Assembly (NCBI GenBank): GCA_016786745.1
Contig: JAEUVS010000104.1
Coordinates: 1 to 64,000 of the forward strand
From: Chitinophagaceae bacterium
GTDB taxonomy: Bacteria; Bacteroidota; Bacteroidia; Chitinophagales; Chitinophagaceae
DNA: 64,000 nucleotides
Reading direction: 5' to 3'
Shown here: positions 50,882 to 60,502 of the stretch, piece by piece
Position numbering within the stretch: the first letter of the stretch is position 1
Layout of the letters: each line of letters begins with the position of its first letter
Notes under the pieces: generated by a model
What the model saw: only the letters and a program-made list of their open reading frames with translations
Database searches by the model: none
Told to the model about the DNA's origin: nothing
Position numbers and translations under genes: made by a program

Positions 50882-52438
50882 ATGAATTGCACTACATTTT
50901 CAACTAAAAGAATATTGCATTTCGTTTGCGCGTCGCTGTTATTTATTTCTGTGGGATGTACCAAAAATTATGAAGAAATAAATACCGACCCGACAAGAAT
51001 TACCACGCTAAGCAATCAGGACATAAAAGGGTTGTTTACAAGAGCAGAATATATGGCGATGTATTCGGGCGACGGCTCTGCTGAATACCAGTACGCGCAG
51101 GGATTTTTCGCTGACCTTTACGCGCAGTATTCCGCGATAACCGCCACTTTTGATCCTACTGACCGGTACAACATTTCGCAGGAGTGGATACAGGAGCAGT
51201 GGATCGGCACTTTCAGGGCCATGGCGCCGCTGGTGAACATTATCAAACAAACTCCAAACGAAGATCAGAAGGCGCTGAATGCTATTGCGCGTATATGGAA
51301 AGTGTGGACCGTTCACCGCGCAACCGATTATTATGGTCCGTTCCCTTATACATACATCGGGTACGACAGTACTGTAATTCCTTATGATCGACAGGAGGAT
51401 ATTTATATGGATCTCTTCAAGGAGTTACAGGAGGCAAGTGCCGATCTCCAGGCGAACCTTTCGCAATCGGGTTATGGCGAAGCAGATGTAATTTTTGGAG
51501 GCGACAATGCAAAATGGTTAAAGTTTGCAAATACTTTGAGGCTGCGTTTGGCGATGCGCATTTCATATGTGAAACCTGATATGGCCAAAACCGAGGCGGA
51601 GGCCGCAGTGGCAGGTGGGGTGATGGTTGACCTGGCCGACGATGCATATTTGAAAAGCGATGGTATTAACTACAACGGCTATTTGCGTCAGTCGGGCTGG
51701 AACGAATTCAGGATGAGCCAGACGATGGAGAGCCTCCTGGTAGGTTATGACGATCCGCGTTTAAGCAAATTCTGGCAACCATCAGTAAATACAGGCGAGT
51801 ATAAGGGCGTAAGAAATGGTATGAACGTAGCTGAAATCGTTGCTGCAGAAAACGAACCAGATAATACATCCGGGCCCAGTGATTATTTACTTCCTGAAAA
51901 CATGTCGACCACTCCGTCTACTGTAATGTACACAGCGGAGGCATATTTTCTTCGTGCTGAAGGAGCGTTGAATGGTTGGGAAATGGGAGCAGATGCGCAG
52001 GAGTTGTATGAAACAGGTATTGAAATGTCGCTACGCACATGGGGTATCACAGACGCGGGCGCAATTAATACCTACATCAATAGCACAAACCTGCCGATGG
52101 CTCCGGGCGGTATGTTCAATACGCCTGCGTTAACGGACATACCGGTTAAATTTGAAACCGATCCTGAAAGGAGGCGCGAGCAGATACTTACGCAAAAGTG
52201 GATCGCATTGTTCCCTGAGGGTCATGAGGCATGGGCCGAAATAAGACGTTCAGGATACCCGAAATTGTACCCGATTCTGCATAACGACAATTCTGCTCTT
52301 TCGCAGGGTGAGTTTATCAGAAGAATTCCGTTCCTGAATTACGACAGGGACAGGAACGGTCCGGCTGTAGAAGCGGCTGTTGATTTGCTGGGTGGTCCGG
52401 ATAACATAGGCACGCCGTTGTGGTGGGATGTGCATTAA
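50882..52438 (+). CDS. SusD/RagB surface lipoprotein, first copy
   Basis: 518 residues with lipobox Cys26 (ISVGCTKN) and an all-helical SusD-like fold. It shows the conserved YEEINTDPTR start, KFANTLRLRLAMR (about 207-219) and RREQILTQKWIALFPEGHEAWAEIRRSGYP near the end. It caps the SusC transporter and binds glycan at the cell surface. It lies 14 bases after susC. Glycan not known. Confidence 0.92.
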   Translation: MNCTTFSTKRILHFVCASLLFISVGCTKNYEEINTDPTRITTLSNQDIKGLFTRAEYMAMYSGDGSAEYQYAQGFFADLYAQYSAITATFDPTDRYNISQEWIQEQWIGTFRAMAPLVNIIKQTPNEDQKALNAIARIWKVWTVHRATDYYGPFPYTYIGYDSTVIPYDRQEDIYMDLFKELQEASADLQANLSQSGYGEADVIFGGDNAKWLKFANTLRLRLAMRISYVKPDMAKTEAEAAVAGGVMVDLADDAYLKSDGINYNGYLRQSGWNEFRMSQTMESLLVGYDDPRLSKFWQPSVNTGEYKGVRNGMNVAEIVAAENEPDNTSGPSDYLLPENMSTTPSTVMYTAEAYFLRAEGALNGWEMGADAQELYETGIEMSLRTWGITDAGAINTYINSTNLPMAPGGMFNTPALTDIPVKFETDPERRREQILTQKWIALFPEGHEAWAEIRRSGYPKLYPILHNDNSALSQGEFIRRIPFLNYDRDRNGPAVEAAVDLLGGPDNIGTPLWWDVH

Positions 52439-52478
52439 CTTTATCTATTTGAAAAATTTAAAAACTATTTTTTCAGGA

Positions 52479-54278
52479 ATGAGATTTTATTTCAGTGACC
52501 TACAGACTTTAGTATTGCGAAAAAGGTCTTTCAACGGCGGGATACTGATAGTAATGTTGATGTTATTGCTTGCGGGCTGCAGTCAAACGCCGCAAAGACC
52601 GAAGGCGGATGCGGATAATGGCGGCTTATTTCTACCTGGTGATTTTGAAGCGCTGGTTGTAATTGATAGTGTTGGACCCACCCGGCACATAGCTGTAAAT
52701 GGTAATGGTGATATATATGCGAAGATGACCTACAACGACAGGATGGACGGTTCGGGAGGAACTGTGGGTATGCGTGATCTCGATGGCGACGGCAGGGTAG
52801 ATTCAGTAGTTTATTTCGGAGATTACCAGGATGTGGGTCGTTCGGCGGTGGGAGTAACCATTCATGACGGTTACCTGTACACGAGCACGGTGACGCAGGT
52901 TTTGAGAAATAAATTGAAGGATGGTGAACTCGTTCCGACGAGTAAAACCGAGGTGATGCTGACCGACAATAACAAGAATGTGGAGAAGAACTGGCATACT
53001 ACAAAACCCGTAGCTTTTGATAACAAGGGTTACATGTATGTGCCTTTTGGTTCGCCATCGGATGCGGGACAGGACATTGAAAAATACGGACCTGTTGGAA
53101 TACCCGGTGGTAAAGGATTGGATCCATCGCCGGAGCTGGAGAACAACGCTGGTATCTGGCGCTTCGACGCAAGCAAATTAAACCAGACGCAGAAAGACGG
53201 GTATAAGATATCGACAGGCATCCGTAGTGTGGTGGGTATGCAATGGAATCCTGCGGATCAGAGTGTATATGCCGTGGTGAACGGGATCGACAATTTTCAT
53301 ACCATCTATCCAAAACTCTATTCTTCGTGGCAGGCTGCTGTACTGCCCGCAGAAACACTGATAAAAGTGCAGGATGGCGCGAATTTCGGATGGCCCTACG
53401 CCTACTATGATCAGCTGCAGAAAAAAAATATCCTGCAGCCCGGTTATGGTGGTGATGGAAAAATTACGGCCAGGGCCGATTCGTTTGATCTGCCTGTAAT
53501 CGGTTTCCCCGGGCACTGGGCGCCGATGGACGTATTGTTTTACAACGGCGATCAGTTTCCGGAACGATATAAGAATGGTGCGTTTGTGGCCTTTCATGGT
53601 TCAACCGACCGGTCGCCGTATCCGCAGGCGGGATATATCGTTTGCTTTGTTCCATTCGAGAACGGCGCCGCGACAGGAAAAATTGAAGTTTTCGCGGATG
53701 GATTTACCGGGGTGGATACCGTGATCAACACGAGCGATGCGGTTTACAGGCCGATGGGACTGGCGACAGGACCGGACGGTTCATTATATATTTCCGAATC
53801 GGAGCAGGGGAAAATATGGCGGGTGATGTATAAGGGAGATAAAAATAAATTCGGTGACGCGCAATTGGCGCAGATGCAACAGCGCGAATCAAGAACCTAC
53901 ATCAAAACGCCGGACGAAGTAAAAGACAATCTGAATACCGGCGACAGGCTCGAAGGAAGTATTTTGTATAAAACGTATTGCGCCAACTGCCACCAGGGCG
54001 ACGGAAAGGGCGATGGTGGCCGTTTTCCTCCACTTGCTTCTTCAGAATATGTTACCGGCGATAAGACCCGGCTCATCGATATTATACTGAATGGTCTGCA
54101 GGGAAAAATAACCGTGAACGATAAAACGTACAACGGTTTCATGCCGCCGCATAAAGACATACTGGACGATCACGCCATCGCGTCTATCGCCACATTTATA
54201 AGAAACAGGTTTGGCCATGTTAAAGGTTCTGTTAGTACATTAGAGGTTACTGAAATAAGAAATTCAACAAAGAAATGA
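52479..54278 (+). CDS. Lipoprotein glucose/sorbosone-type dehydrogenase fused to cytochrome c
   Basis: 599 residues from ATG 52479. A lipoprotein signal (MLLLAGC, Cys34) leads to a six-bladed propeller of the glucose/sorbosone dehydrogenase type (about 50-460), with NGNGDIYAKM and DGANFGWPYAYYD, then a class I cytochrome c domain (about 500-590) with CANCH and a likely Met ligand in FMPPHKD. It would oxidise a sugar in the periplasm, with PQQ as the probable cofactor, and pass electrons through its own heme to the respiratory chain. It is followed by a lactonase gene with a four-base overlap, which fits aldose to aldonolactone chemistry. Confidence 0.82.
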   Translation: MRFYFSDLQTLVLRKRSFNGGILIVMLMLLLAGCSQTPQRPKADADNGGLFLPGDFEALVVIDSVGPTRHIAVNGNGDIYAKMTYNDRMDGSGGTVGMRDLDGDGRVDSVVYFGDYQDVGRSAVGVTIHDGYLYTSTVTQVLRNKLKDGELVPTSKTEVMLTDNNKNVEKNWHTTKPVAFDNKGYMYVPFGSPSDAGQDIEKYGPVGIPGGKGLDPSPELENNAGIWRFDASKLNQTQKDGYKISTGIRSVVGMQWNPADQSVYAVVNGIDNFHTIYPKLYSSWQAAVLPAETLIKVQDGANFGWPYAYYDQLQKKNILQPGYGGDGKITARADSFDLPVIGFPGHWAPMDVLFYNGDQFPERYKNGAFVAFHGSTDRSPYPQAGYIVCFVPFENGAATGKIEVFADGFTGVDTVINTSDAVYRPMGLATGPDGSLYISESEQGKIWRVMYKGDKNKFGDAQLAQMQQRESRTYIKTPDEVKDNLNTGDRLEGSILYKTYCANCHQGDGKGDGGRFPPLASSEYVTGDKTRLIDIILNGLQGKITVNDKTYNGFMPPHKDILDDHAIASIATFIRNRFGHVKGSVSTLEVTEIRNSTKK

Positions 54279-55426
54279 GTTACCTGAAGAGCGTACTATT
54301 TGCTTCTATTTTATTGTTTTTAGTTTCCGGTGCGGGAGTTTACGCGCAGTCGTACAACCTGCTTATCGGCACTTATACCAGCGGTGGAAAAAGTGAAGGC
54401 ATATACGTTTACGATTTTAATTTGAAGACCGGCGCTTTCAAGCATAAGTCAACCGCTAAAGGAATTACCAATCCGTCTTATCTCGCGATTAGTAAGAGTC
54501 GTAAAAAAGTGTATTCAGTAAGCGAAGCAGGAAAAGGAAAGGGAGGCATCAGCGCTTTCAACTTCGATCCCGTTTCAGGTGAGCTAACATTCATTAACAG
54601 TGTCAGCTCCGGCGGCGATGGTCCGTGCTATGTTGAAGTGGATGATAAAGACCAGTATGTTTTTTCGGGCAATTATGGTGGAGGAACATTAGGCGCTATC
54701 AGGGTGAACGCAGACGGGTCGCTGAACGGCGAAGTGCAAAGTATAAAACACGAGGGCAGCAGTGTAAATAAAGACAATCAATCAAAACCGCATGTGCATT
54801 GCACGGTATTATCTCCCGATAACAACTACCTGATGGTTGCTGATCTTGGAACAGACAAGGTGCACACGTATCGTTTTAGTCATACCGGCAGCGAGCCATT
54901 ATCACCTTCGGAACCCGCATATGTTTCTACAAAACCCGGCGCGGGCCCAAGACATCTGACATTTCATCCGAATGGCAAATTTGCCTATGTGGTGAATGAA
55001 CTGGATGGTTCTGTTAATGCATTTGGATATCATGACGGCAAACTAACCAGCATTCAAACGATCACCATGCTGAAACCTGGCTTTAGTGGTACTATTGAAG
55101 GAGCCGACATACATTGTTCGCCTGACGGCAAATTTCTTTATGCCTCTAACAGGGAGATAAGCAATGAGATCGTAATTTATTCGATTGCGAAAAATGGCAG
55201 TTTGACATTTGTTGGCCGTCAGTCTACGTTGGGTAAGGCGCCCAGGAACTTCGCGATAGATCCTTCGGGCAAATTTTTGCTTTGCGCCAATCAGAATACC
55301 GATGAAATTGTTTTGTTCAAACGAAATTTTAAAACCGGGTTGCTAACCGACACTGGTAAGAGAATTGCTGTCGGAAGGCCTGTTTGTTTGAAGTTTGTGG
55401 CTGGCTTTGATTTTCACGATAAATAA
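54275..55426 (+). CDS. Beta-propeller lactonase (6-phosphogluconolactonase-like), exported
   Basis: 383 residues with a signal peptide (about 1-24, YAQSY) and a seven-bladed lactonase propeller. Typical strings are LLIGTYTSGGKSEGIYVYDF, VSEAGKGKGGISAF, KPHVHCTVLSPDNNYLMVADLGTDKV and GAGPRHLTFHPNGKFAYVVNELD. It would hydrolyse a sugar lactone in the periplasm; being exported, it should act on free aldonolactones made by the upstream dehydrogenase rather than on 6-phosphogluconolactone. Its stop lies directly at a gene remnant on the other strand. Confidence 0.88.
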   Translation: MSYLKSVLFASILLFLVSGAGVYAQSYNLLIGTYTSGGKSEGIYVYDFNLKTGAFKHKSTAKGITNPSYLAISKSRKKVYSVSEAGKGKGGISAFNFDPVSGELTFINSVSSGGDGPCYVEVDDKDQYVFSGNYGGGTLGAIRVNADGSLNGEVQSIKHEGSSVNKDNQSKPHVHCTVLSPDNNYLMVADLGTDKVHTYRFSHTGSEPLSPSEPAYVSTKPGAGPRHLTFHPNGKFAYVVNELDGSVNAFGYHDGKLTSIQTITMLKPGFSGTIEGADIHCSPDGKFLYASNREISNEIVIYSIAKNGSLTFVGRQSTLGKAPRNFAIDPSGKFLLCANQNTDEIVLFKRNFKTGLLTDTGKRIAVGRPVCLKFVAGFDFHDK

Positions 55427-55532
55427 TATCCACTCTTATTAACCGGACATCTGTTAACTGAACCTGGATGTCTCTTCCTCCTACACAAGCTGATGCAAAT
55501 GCAACAACGGCGAACACGCAAAGGATTTTCAT
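55427..55532 (-). pseudogene. 5' remnant of a small lipoprotein gene
   Basis: From an ATG at 55532 the minus strand encodes a good lipoprotein signal (MKILCVFAVVAFASAC) and then VGGRDIQVQLTDVRLIRVD, which resembles the start of small Bacteroidota lipoproteins. Beyond 55427 the frame runs on only as the antisense of the lactonase gene, where it no longer looks like protein. The gene was probably cut when the sugar cassette was joined here. The remaining 147 bases to the next gene show no other feature. Confidence 0.45.
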
Positions 55533-55679
55533 ATACTGAATTCAAAATTCATGACCAATCGTCACACATCTGCCAGTTGCAACTTCTGTTCCATAAGGAT
55601 TAAAAACATCAATTGTTAATTTACGGCACGTTATTTATGGTACTTTCTTCGACTATCCTCAGTCAGAAAAACATACGTT

Positions 55680-58600
55680 ATGTGCAACAGTGGCTTGTGC
55701 GCGAGGAAAATAATGCTATTATTTCCGGCACTCTTATCCTGCATAGCAGCATTTCAGCAAACACCAATCACAGGTAAAGTAACTTCAGGCGACGACCAGC
55801 AACCTCTGCAGGGCGTTTCTGTTACCGTTAAAGGAACGAACACCGGTACTGCAACAAACGAAGCAGGAACATTTACAATCAACGCGGATCCTTCGTCGGC
55901 GACGCTTATTTTTAGTTTCGTTGGATACCAGGAGAACGAGGTAGAACTGAAGGGCCGTTCAAGCGTTGATATTGTATTACAGCGTGATGTAAACACACTT
56001 GCGGAAACGGTAATCACCGCGAACGCCATTCGTCGCGATAAAAGATCATTGGGATATTCTGCTCCTGTGATAAAAGACGATGAACTTCGTGCCGGGCGGC
56101 GTGAGAGTGCAATCAGCGCATTACAGGGGAAAGTTGCGGGAGTGAATGTTACGAGCACATCAGGAGCTCCCGGAAGTTCAAACCGCATTGTGCTGCGCGG
56201 CGGATCATCGATACTTGGTAATAACCAGGCATTGATGGTTGTTGACGGAGTGCCGGTAGATAATTCAGATTTCGTTGCAGGAAGCGACATCCGGTCAACG
56301 CAAGCTTCTGGTAATGTGGATCCACGAAGCACAGTGGGATTCGGAAACAGGGGTAACGATATTAACCCCGAAGACATTGAATCTATTACCGTATTAAAAG
56401 GACCTGCGGCCGCTGCATTATATGGATCACGTGCATCGAATGGCGCTCTCATCATCACTACAAAATCGGGAAGGCGCGGGGCGAACCGTAAGAACGAAGT
56501 TGCACTCAACTCAACTCTAACATTTTCAAATGTTCTGAAGCTGCCAACGCTTCAAAATCAATACGGCCAGGGATATTTTATAGGAAACGATGACCAGGGC
56601 GTACCTCAATACTTTATTGACCCGAAGGAAAACTGGAGCTGGGGTCCTGCATTTGATGGAGAAGAGAAAGAATGGGGACAGTCAATAAACGGCGTGCGCC
56701 TGAAAAAACCGTTTGTTGCGCAGCCCGACAATCTCCGCAAATTTTTCGATCTCGGCAGGGCGCTCGAAAATAATTTATCGTTCCAGGGCTCGGGAGAAAA
56801 GACAACTTTTTACATGTCGCTTAACAGCCTGAACTCAAACGGTCTGTGGCCCGGCGATAATGACAACTTCAACAGGTACAGCATACGATTTAATGGTACT
56901 GCAAATCTTACCAACAAAATCAGCTCATCAATAAACATCAATTATATCAATATCCGCAACGACCAGGTGCAAACGGGACAGGGACCAGGTTCGGCCTTCG
57001 ATAACCTGCTGCAAACTCCCCGCGATATTCCTATTGATAAAATGAGTGATCTGGGTAATCCATATTATGGTTACGGGTTAACAAACGCTCAAAATCAGCC
57101 AGCATACGGATTTTATGGAGCATACACAATCAGTCCGTATTACATTCTTGAAAACTTTAATAACAGGAACAACGTGGACCGTGTAACGGGAAACATCACG
57201 CTCACTTATAAACCTTTGGATTGGCTCGACATCGTGGAAAGACTTGGTGGTGACGTGTATTCGGACAGGAGGATGTTTAAATATCCCAGGTTTACGTATG
57301 TGCCCATTGACGATGTAACCGGGAATTATTCAGTTGACGCCAACACAAACTCGCAGGTGGGAGAATATTCCGAGAACACGTTCAACGTAAATGAAATTGT
57401 TCATGACCTGATGGTTACTGCCCGGAAAGAACTCGGTGCAGATTTCTCGGGTTCTCTCATGGTGGGACATAATATCAGGCAGCGGCGCGCAACTATACTT
57501 GAAGCGAGCACCAACAAGTCTGCCGGCCTTGTAGTGCCTGGCTGGTACAATCTCGACAACAGTAACGGCCCCGTTTACACTTACAACGAATATTCGAACA
57601 GAAGACTTGTAGGATTGTATTCGCAACTTGCTCTCGACTACCGTGATATGCTTTTTTTGGAGATGACCGCAAGGAACGACTGGTCGTCGACATTACCGGA
57701 AGCAAACAGATCGTTTTTTTACCCGAGTATCAGCACCTCATTTGTGTTTACTGAATTACTTAAAGGAGGCCTTGCCGATTTTTTCAACTATGGCAAGGTA
57801 AGAGCGAGCTGGGCGCAGGTTGGTAACGACGCGAATCCGTATCTGCTGAATACATATTTTAGCAGGAACCCGATTGAAAGCTCTTTTGGTTCAACGACAT
57901 TTCCTTTTAACGGTGTACCGGGATTAACACAGGGTTCAAGGATCGGTAACCCTGATCTGAAGCCTGAAATTACTACCGCATATGAAGCCGGCGCCGAGCT
58001 AAGTTTCTTAAACAACCGCGTTTACATCGATTTTTCTTACTACAGGAACAGGTCGAAGAACCAGATTCTCACAATTCCTATTGCCGAGTCGTCGGGATTT
58101 ACAAACAAGGTGATAAACGGAGGTATCGTGGAGAACAAAGGCGTTGAATTGAGCGTGCGCGGAATACCGGTGCGACTGGATAATGGCTTTACTGTTGAAT
58201 TGTACGGAACATTTACTAAGAACAAAAACGAAGTGGTTGATTTGCAGCTCGAAGGTGTGAAGCAGGTTTCACTCGGCGGTCTCGCCGACCTGAGTGTTGT
58301 TGCAGCTGAAGGGATGCCGTATGGTACATTCTATGGAATAGATGTGCAGAAAGATGAATTGGGCAGAGTGATAGTGGATCCTGTTACGGGTATTCCATTG
58401 GAAACTCCGAATGCCGTGTACCTTGGTTCATACAATCCCGACTTTATCGCGTCGCTTGGCACGAGAATAAGATTTAAAGCGTTCAGTTTGAATCTTCTCT
58501 TCGATACAAAACAGGGAGGATATTTTGTATCGCGCACAAAAGATATCATCGCATTTAACGGTACCTCGTGGGAGACCGCGGAATTTGGAAGAGATCCTTA

Positions 58601-58967
58601 TGTTTTTCCAAACTCGGTGTATTATGATCAGTCGGGCAAACTTGTTGAAAACACGAGTGTGACTTTTCTTCCCCAGGATTACTTTCCTGCGCTGCCTTAT
58701 GGCCGCAATGTGATAGATGCTTCTTATGTAAAATTGCGCGAAGCGAGCATCAGTTATAAAATTCCGAAGCGAATTCTTGATCGCACGCCGTTCGGTGAAC
58801 TGACTGTCGGCATATTTGGTAATAACCTCGCGCTTTGGACGCCATCGGAAAATAAATATGCGGATCCGGAAATAAATTCAGCGGGCGCTACCAATCTGCA
58901 GGGATTTGATTTTACCGCACAGCCTTCGCAGCGAAATTTCGGCGTAAATGTGAATGTAACCTTTTGA
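55680..58967 (+). CDS. SusC/RagA TonB-linked outer-membrane transporter, second copy
   Basis: 1095 residues with a short signal peptide, a carboxypeptidase-like domain (about 30-105, ITGKVTSGDDQQPLQGVSVTVKG), plug (VVDGVPVDNSDF, then DPRSTVGFGNRGNDINPEDIESI) and barrel ending in VNVNVTF. Unlike the first copy it lacks an STN domain, so it should transport without signalling to FecR. ATG 55680 is used; ATG 55713 is also possible. A SusD partner follows. The two SusC proteins are clearly different, so the locus probably handles two ligands. Confidence 0.92.
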   Translation: MCNSGLCARKIMLLFPALLSCIAAFQQTPITGKVTSGDDQQPLQGVSVTVKGTNTGTATNEAGTFTINADPSSATLIFSFVGYQENEVELKGRSSVDIVLQRDVNTLAETVITANAIRRDKRSLGYSAPVIKDDELRAGRRESAISALQGKVAGVNVTSTSGAPGSSNRIVLRGGSSILGNNQALMVVDGVPVDNSDFVAGSDIRSTQASGNVDPRSTVGFGNRGNDINPEDIESITVLKGPAAAALYGSRASNGALIITTKSGRRGANRKNEVALNSTLTFSNVLKLPTLQNQYGQGYFIGNDDQGVPQYFIDPKENWSWGPAFDGEEKEWGQSINGVRLKKPFVAQPDNLRKFFDLGRALENNLSFQGSGEKTTFYMSLNSLNSNGLWPGDNDNFNRYSIRFNGTANLTNKISSSININYINIRNDQVQTGQGPGSAFDNLLQTPRDIPIDKMSDLGNPYYGYGLTNAQNQPAYGFYGAYTISPYYILENFNNRNNVDRVTGNITLTYKPLDWLDIVERLGGDVYSDRRMFKYPRFTYVPIDDVTGNYSVDANTNSQVGEYSENTFNVNEIVHDLMVTARKELGADFSGSLMVGHNIRQRRATILEASTNKSAGLVVPGWYNLDNSNGPVYTYNEYSNRRLVGLYSQLALDYRDMLFLEMTARNDWSSTLPEANRSFFYPSISTSFVFTELLKGGLADFFNYGKVRASWAQVGNDANPYLLNTYFSRNPIESSFGSTTFPFNGVPGLTQGSRIGNPDLKPEITTAYEAGAELSFLNNRVYIDFSYYRNRSKNQILTIPIAESSGFTNKVINGGIVENKGVELSVRGIPVRLDNGFTVELYGTFTKNKNEVVDLQLEGVKQVSLGGLADLSVVAAEGMPYGTFYGIDVQKDELGRVIVDPVTGIPLETPNAVYLGSYNPDFIASLGTRIRFKAFSLNLLFDTKQGGYFVSRTKDIIAFNGTSWETAEFGRDPYVFPNSVYYDQSGKLVENTSVTFLPQDYFPALPYGRNVIDASYVKLREASISYKIPKRILDRTPFGELTVGIFGNNLALWTPSENKYADPEINSAGATNLQGFDFTAQPSQRNFGVNVNVTF

Positions 58968-58993
58968 ACCGATCAACTTCAAAGTAGTGAGTT

Positions 58994-60457
58994 ATGAAAA
59001 AGACTCTTAGATTTTCAATAATATTTTTCATCGCTGTCGTGGTTACTTTCAGCTCGTGCCGAAAATTCCTCGACGTAAATGAAAATCCAAATTTACCACA
59101 GGAAGGTAGCCCCGAATTACTTCTTCCCTATTCACAAGCCGCCATTGGCAACGTGTTAGGAAGTGATCTTGCTATTTACGGTGGTATCTGGGGGCAATAC
59201 TGGACACAAAACCCTTTCTCTTCGCAGTACAGGGGATTGGAGCAATATTCCGTGAGCACCACATCGTTCGACAGAACATGGCGACGATTATATTCAGACG
59301 CATTGGAAGATTTACAGGTGATACAAAATTTAGCGGCGAACGAAGAGGAATTTTCGCAATATGCTGCCATCTCTTATATTCTTAAAGCATATACTTTCCA
59401 GGTGGCCACCGATGGATTTGGTGACATTCCACTCGCAGAGGCGTTAAATCCTGATATTACGAGTCCCGCATATACTCCGCAGGAGCAGGTGTACGACACC
59501 ATCATCTCTTACCTCGACACAGGTATAAGCATGATTGATGTTGAAAGCACAAATGCTCCGGGAAATGATGATTTGTTGTTTGGCGGCGATATGCGGCAGT
59601 GGATAAAATTCGCAAACACGCTGAAGCTTCGTGTGTTTCTCAGGCAGTCGGAAGTAGCGCCTGATAAGGCGATGGCCGGCATAGCGGAGTTGAGCGGCGC
59701 CGAATTTCTTGACGAGGATGCACAAATCAACTACAGCACGACCGGGGGTAATCAGAATCCATTATTTGAAGAGATGCTCGGGCTCGGACGTGTGCAGAAT
59801 TTCGCGGCTAGTGAAACGATTACAAAATTTCTTACTGATAATAATGATCCGAGGGCCGATGTATTTTTCGAGCGTTATCAAACCGATGAACAGGACTCGA
59901 TAATTGGAATTCCACAGGGCTCATACCGGACCACCAATGAAGTTTTTTCTATTCCTTCTACTGCGGTGGGTGCGAGTGGTAACGAGGATCAATCTGCACA
60001 GGCTCCTGTAAAATTTATTTCAGCGGCTGAAAGCTATTTTCTGCAGGCAGAAGCTGTGGTGCGGGGCTGGCTCACTTCCGACGCAACAGCCACGGAGCTT
60101 TTTGAACAGGGCATAACGAGCAGTTTCGAATCATACGAAGTACCCGGTGTGGACGTTTTCCTTGAAAATTCGCCGGCTGCGCAGTTTCCAGCTGGTAAGG
60201 AGCAGCAGATAAGGGCAATTATTCTACAAAAGTGGGTCGCCATGACCGGCAACCAGGGTTTTGAGGCATGGACGGAATGGAGAAGAACGGGCTATCCTGA
60301 TTTCTTTACAGTATCGGAGGCTACTTCTCTCGGTGATGACAGGATGCCTGCGAGATTGCTTTATCCAGCTTCGGAGGTGACAAGAAATATAAATTTTGAA
60401 GAATTCCCCGGACTTAAGCAGGTGTATGAGCCGGTGTGGTGGGATGTGAAAGATTGA
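58994..60457 (+). CDS. SusD/RagB-like surface lipoprotein, second copy
   Basis: 487 residues with lipobox Cys23 (FSSCRKFLDVNENPN) and a SusD-like helical fold: QYAAISYILKAYTFQVATDGFGDIPLAEAL, KFANTLKLRVFLR and QKWVAMTGNQGFEAWTEWRRTGYPDF. It would bind ligand for the SusC gene 26 bases upstream. It belongs to the SusD/RagB SusD-2 branch by its FLDVNENPN start. The following kinase gene begins 45 bases downstream. Confidence 0.9.
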   Translation: MKKTLRFSIIFFIAVVVTFSSCRKFLDVNENPNLPQEGSPELLLPYSQAAIGNVLGSDLAIYGGIWGQYWTQNPFSSQYRGLEQYSVSTTSFDRTWRRLYSDALEDLQVIQNLAANEEEFSQYAAISYILKAYTFQVATDGFGDIPLAEALNPDITSPAYTPQEQVYDTIISYLDTGISMIDVESTNAPGNDDLLFGGDMRQWIKFANTLKLRVFLRQSEVAPDKAMAGIAELSGAEFLDEDAQINYSTTGGNQNPLFEEMLGLGRVQNFAASETITKFLTDNNDPRADVFFERYQTDEQDSIIGIPQGSYRTTNEVFSIPSTAVGASGNEDQSAQAPVKFISAAESYFLQAEAVVRGWLTSDATATELFEQGITSSFESYEVPGVDVFLENSPAAQFPAGKEQQIRAIILQKWVAMTGNQGFEAWTEWRRTGYPDFFTVSEATSLGDDRMPARLLYPASEVTRNINFEEFPGLKQVYEPVWWDVKD

Positions 60458-60502
60458 TAAACATACGTGAAGTGACTTATCTTGCCGTAGCCCAAGAAAA
60501 TT

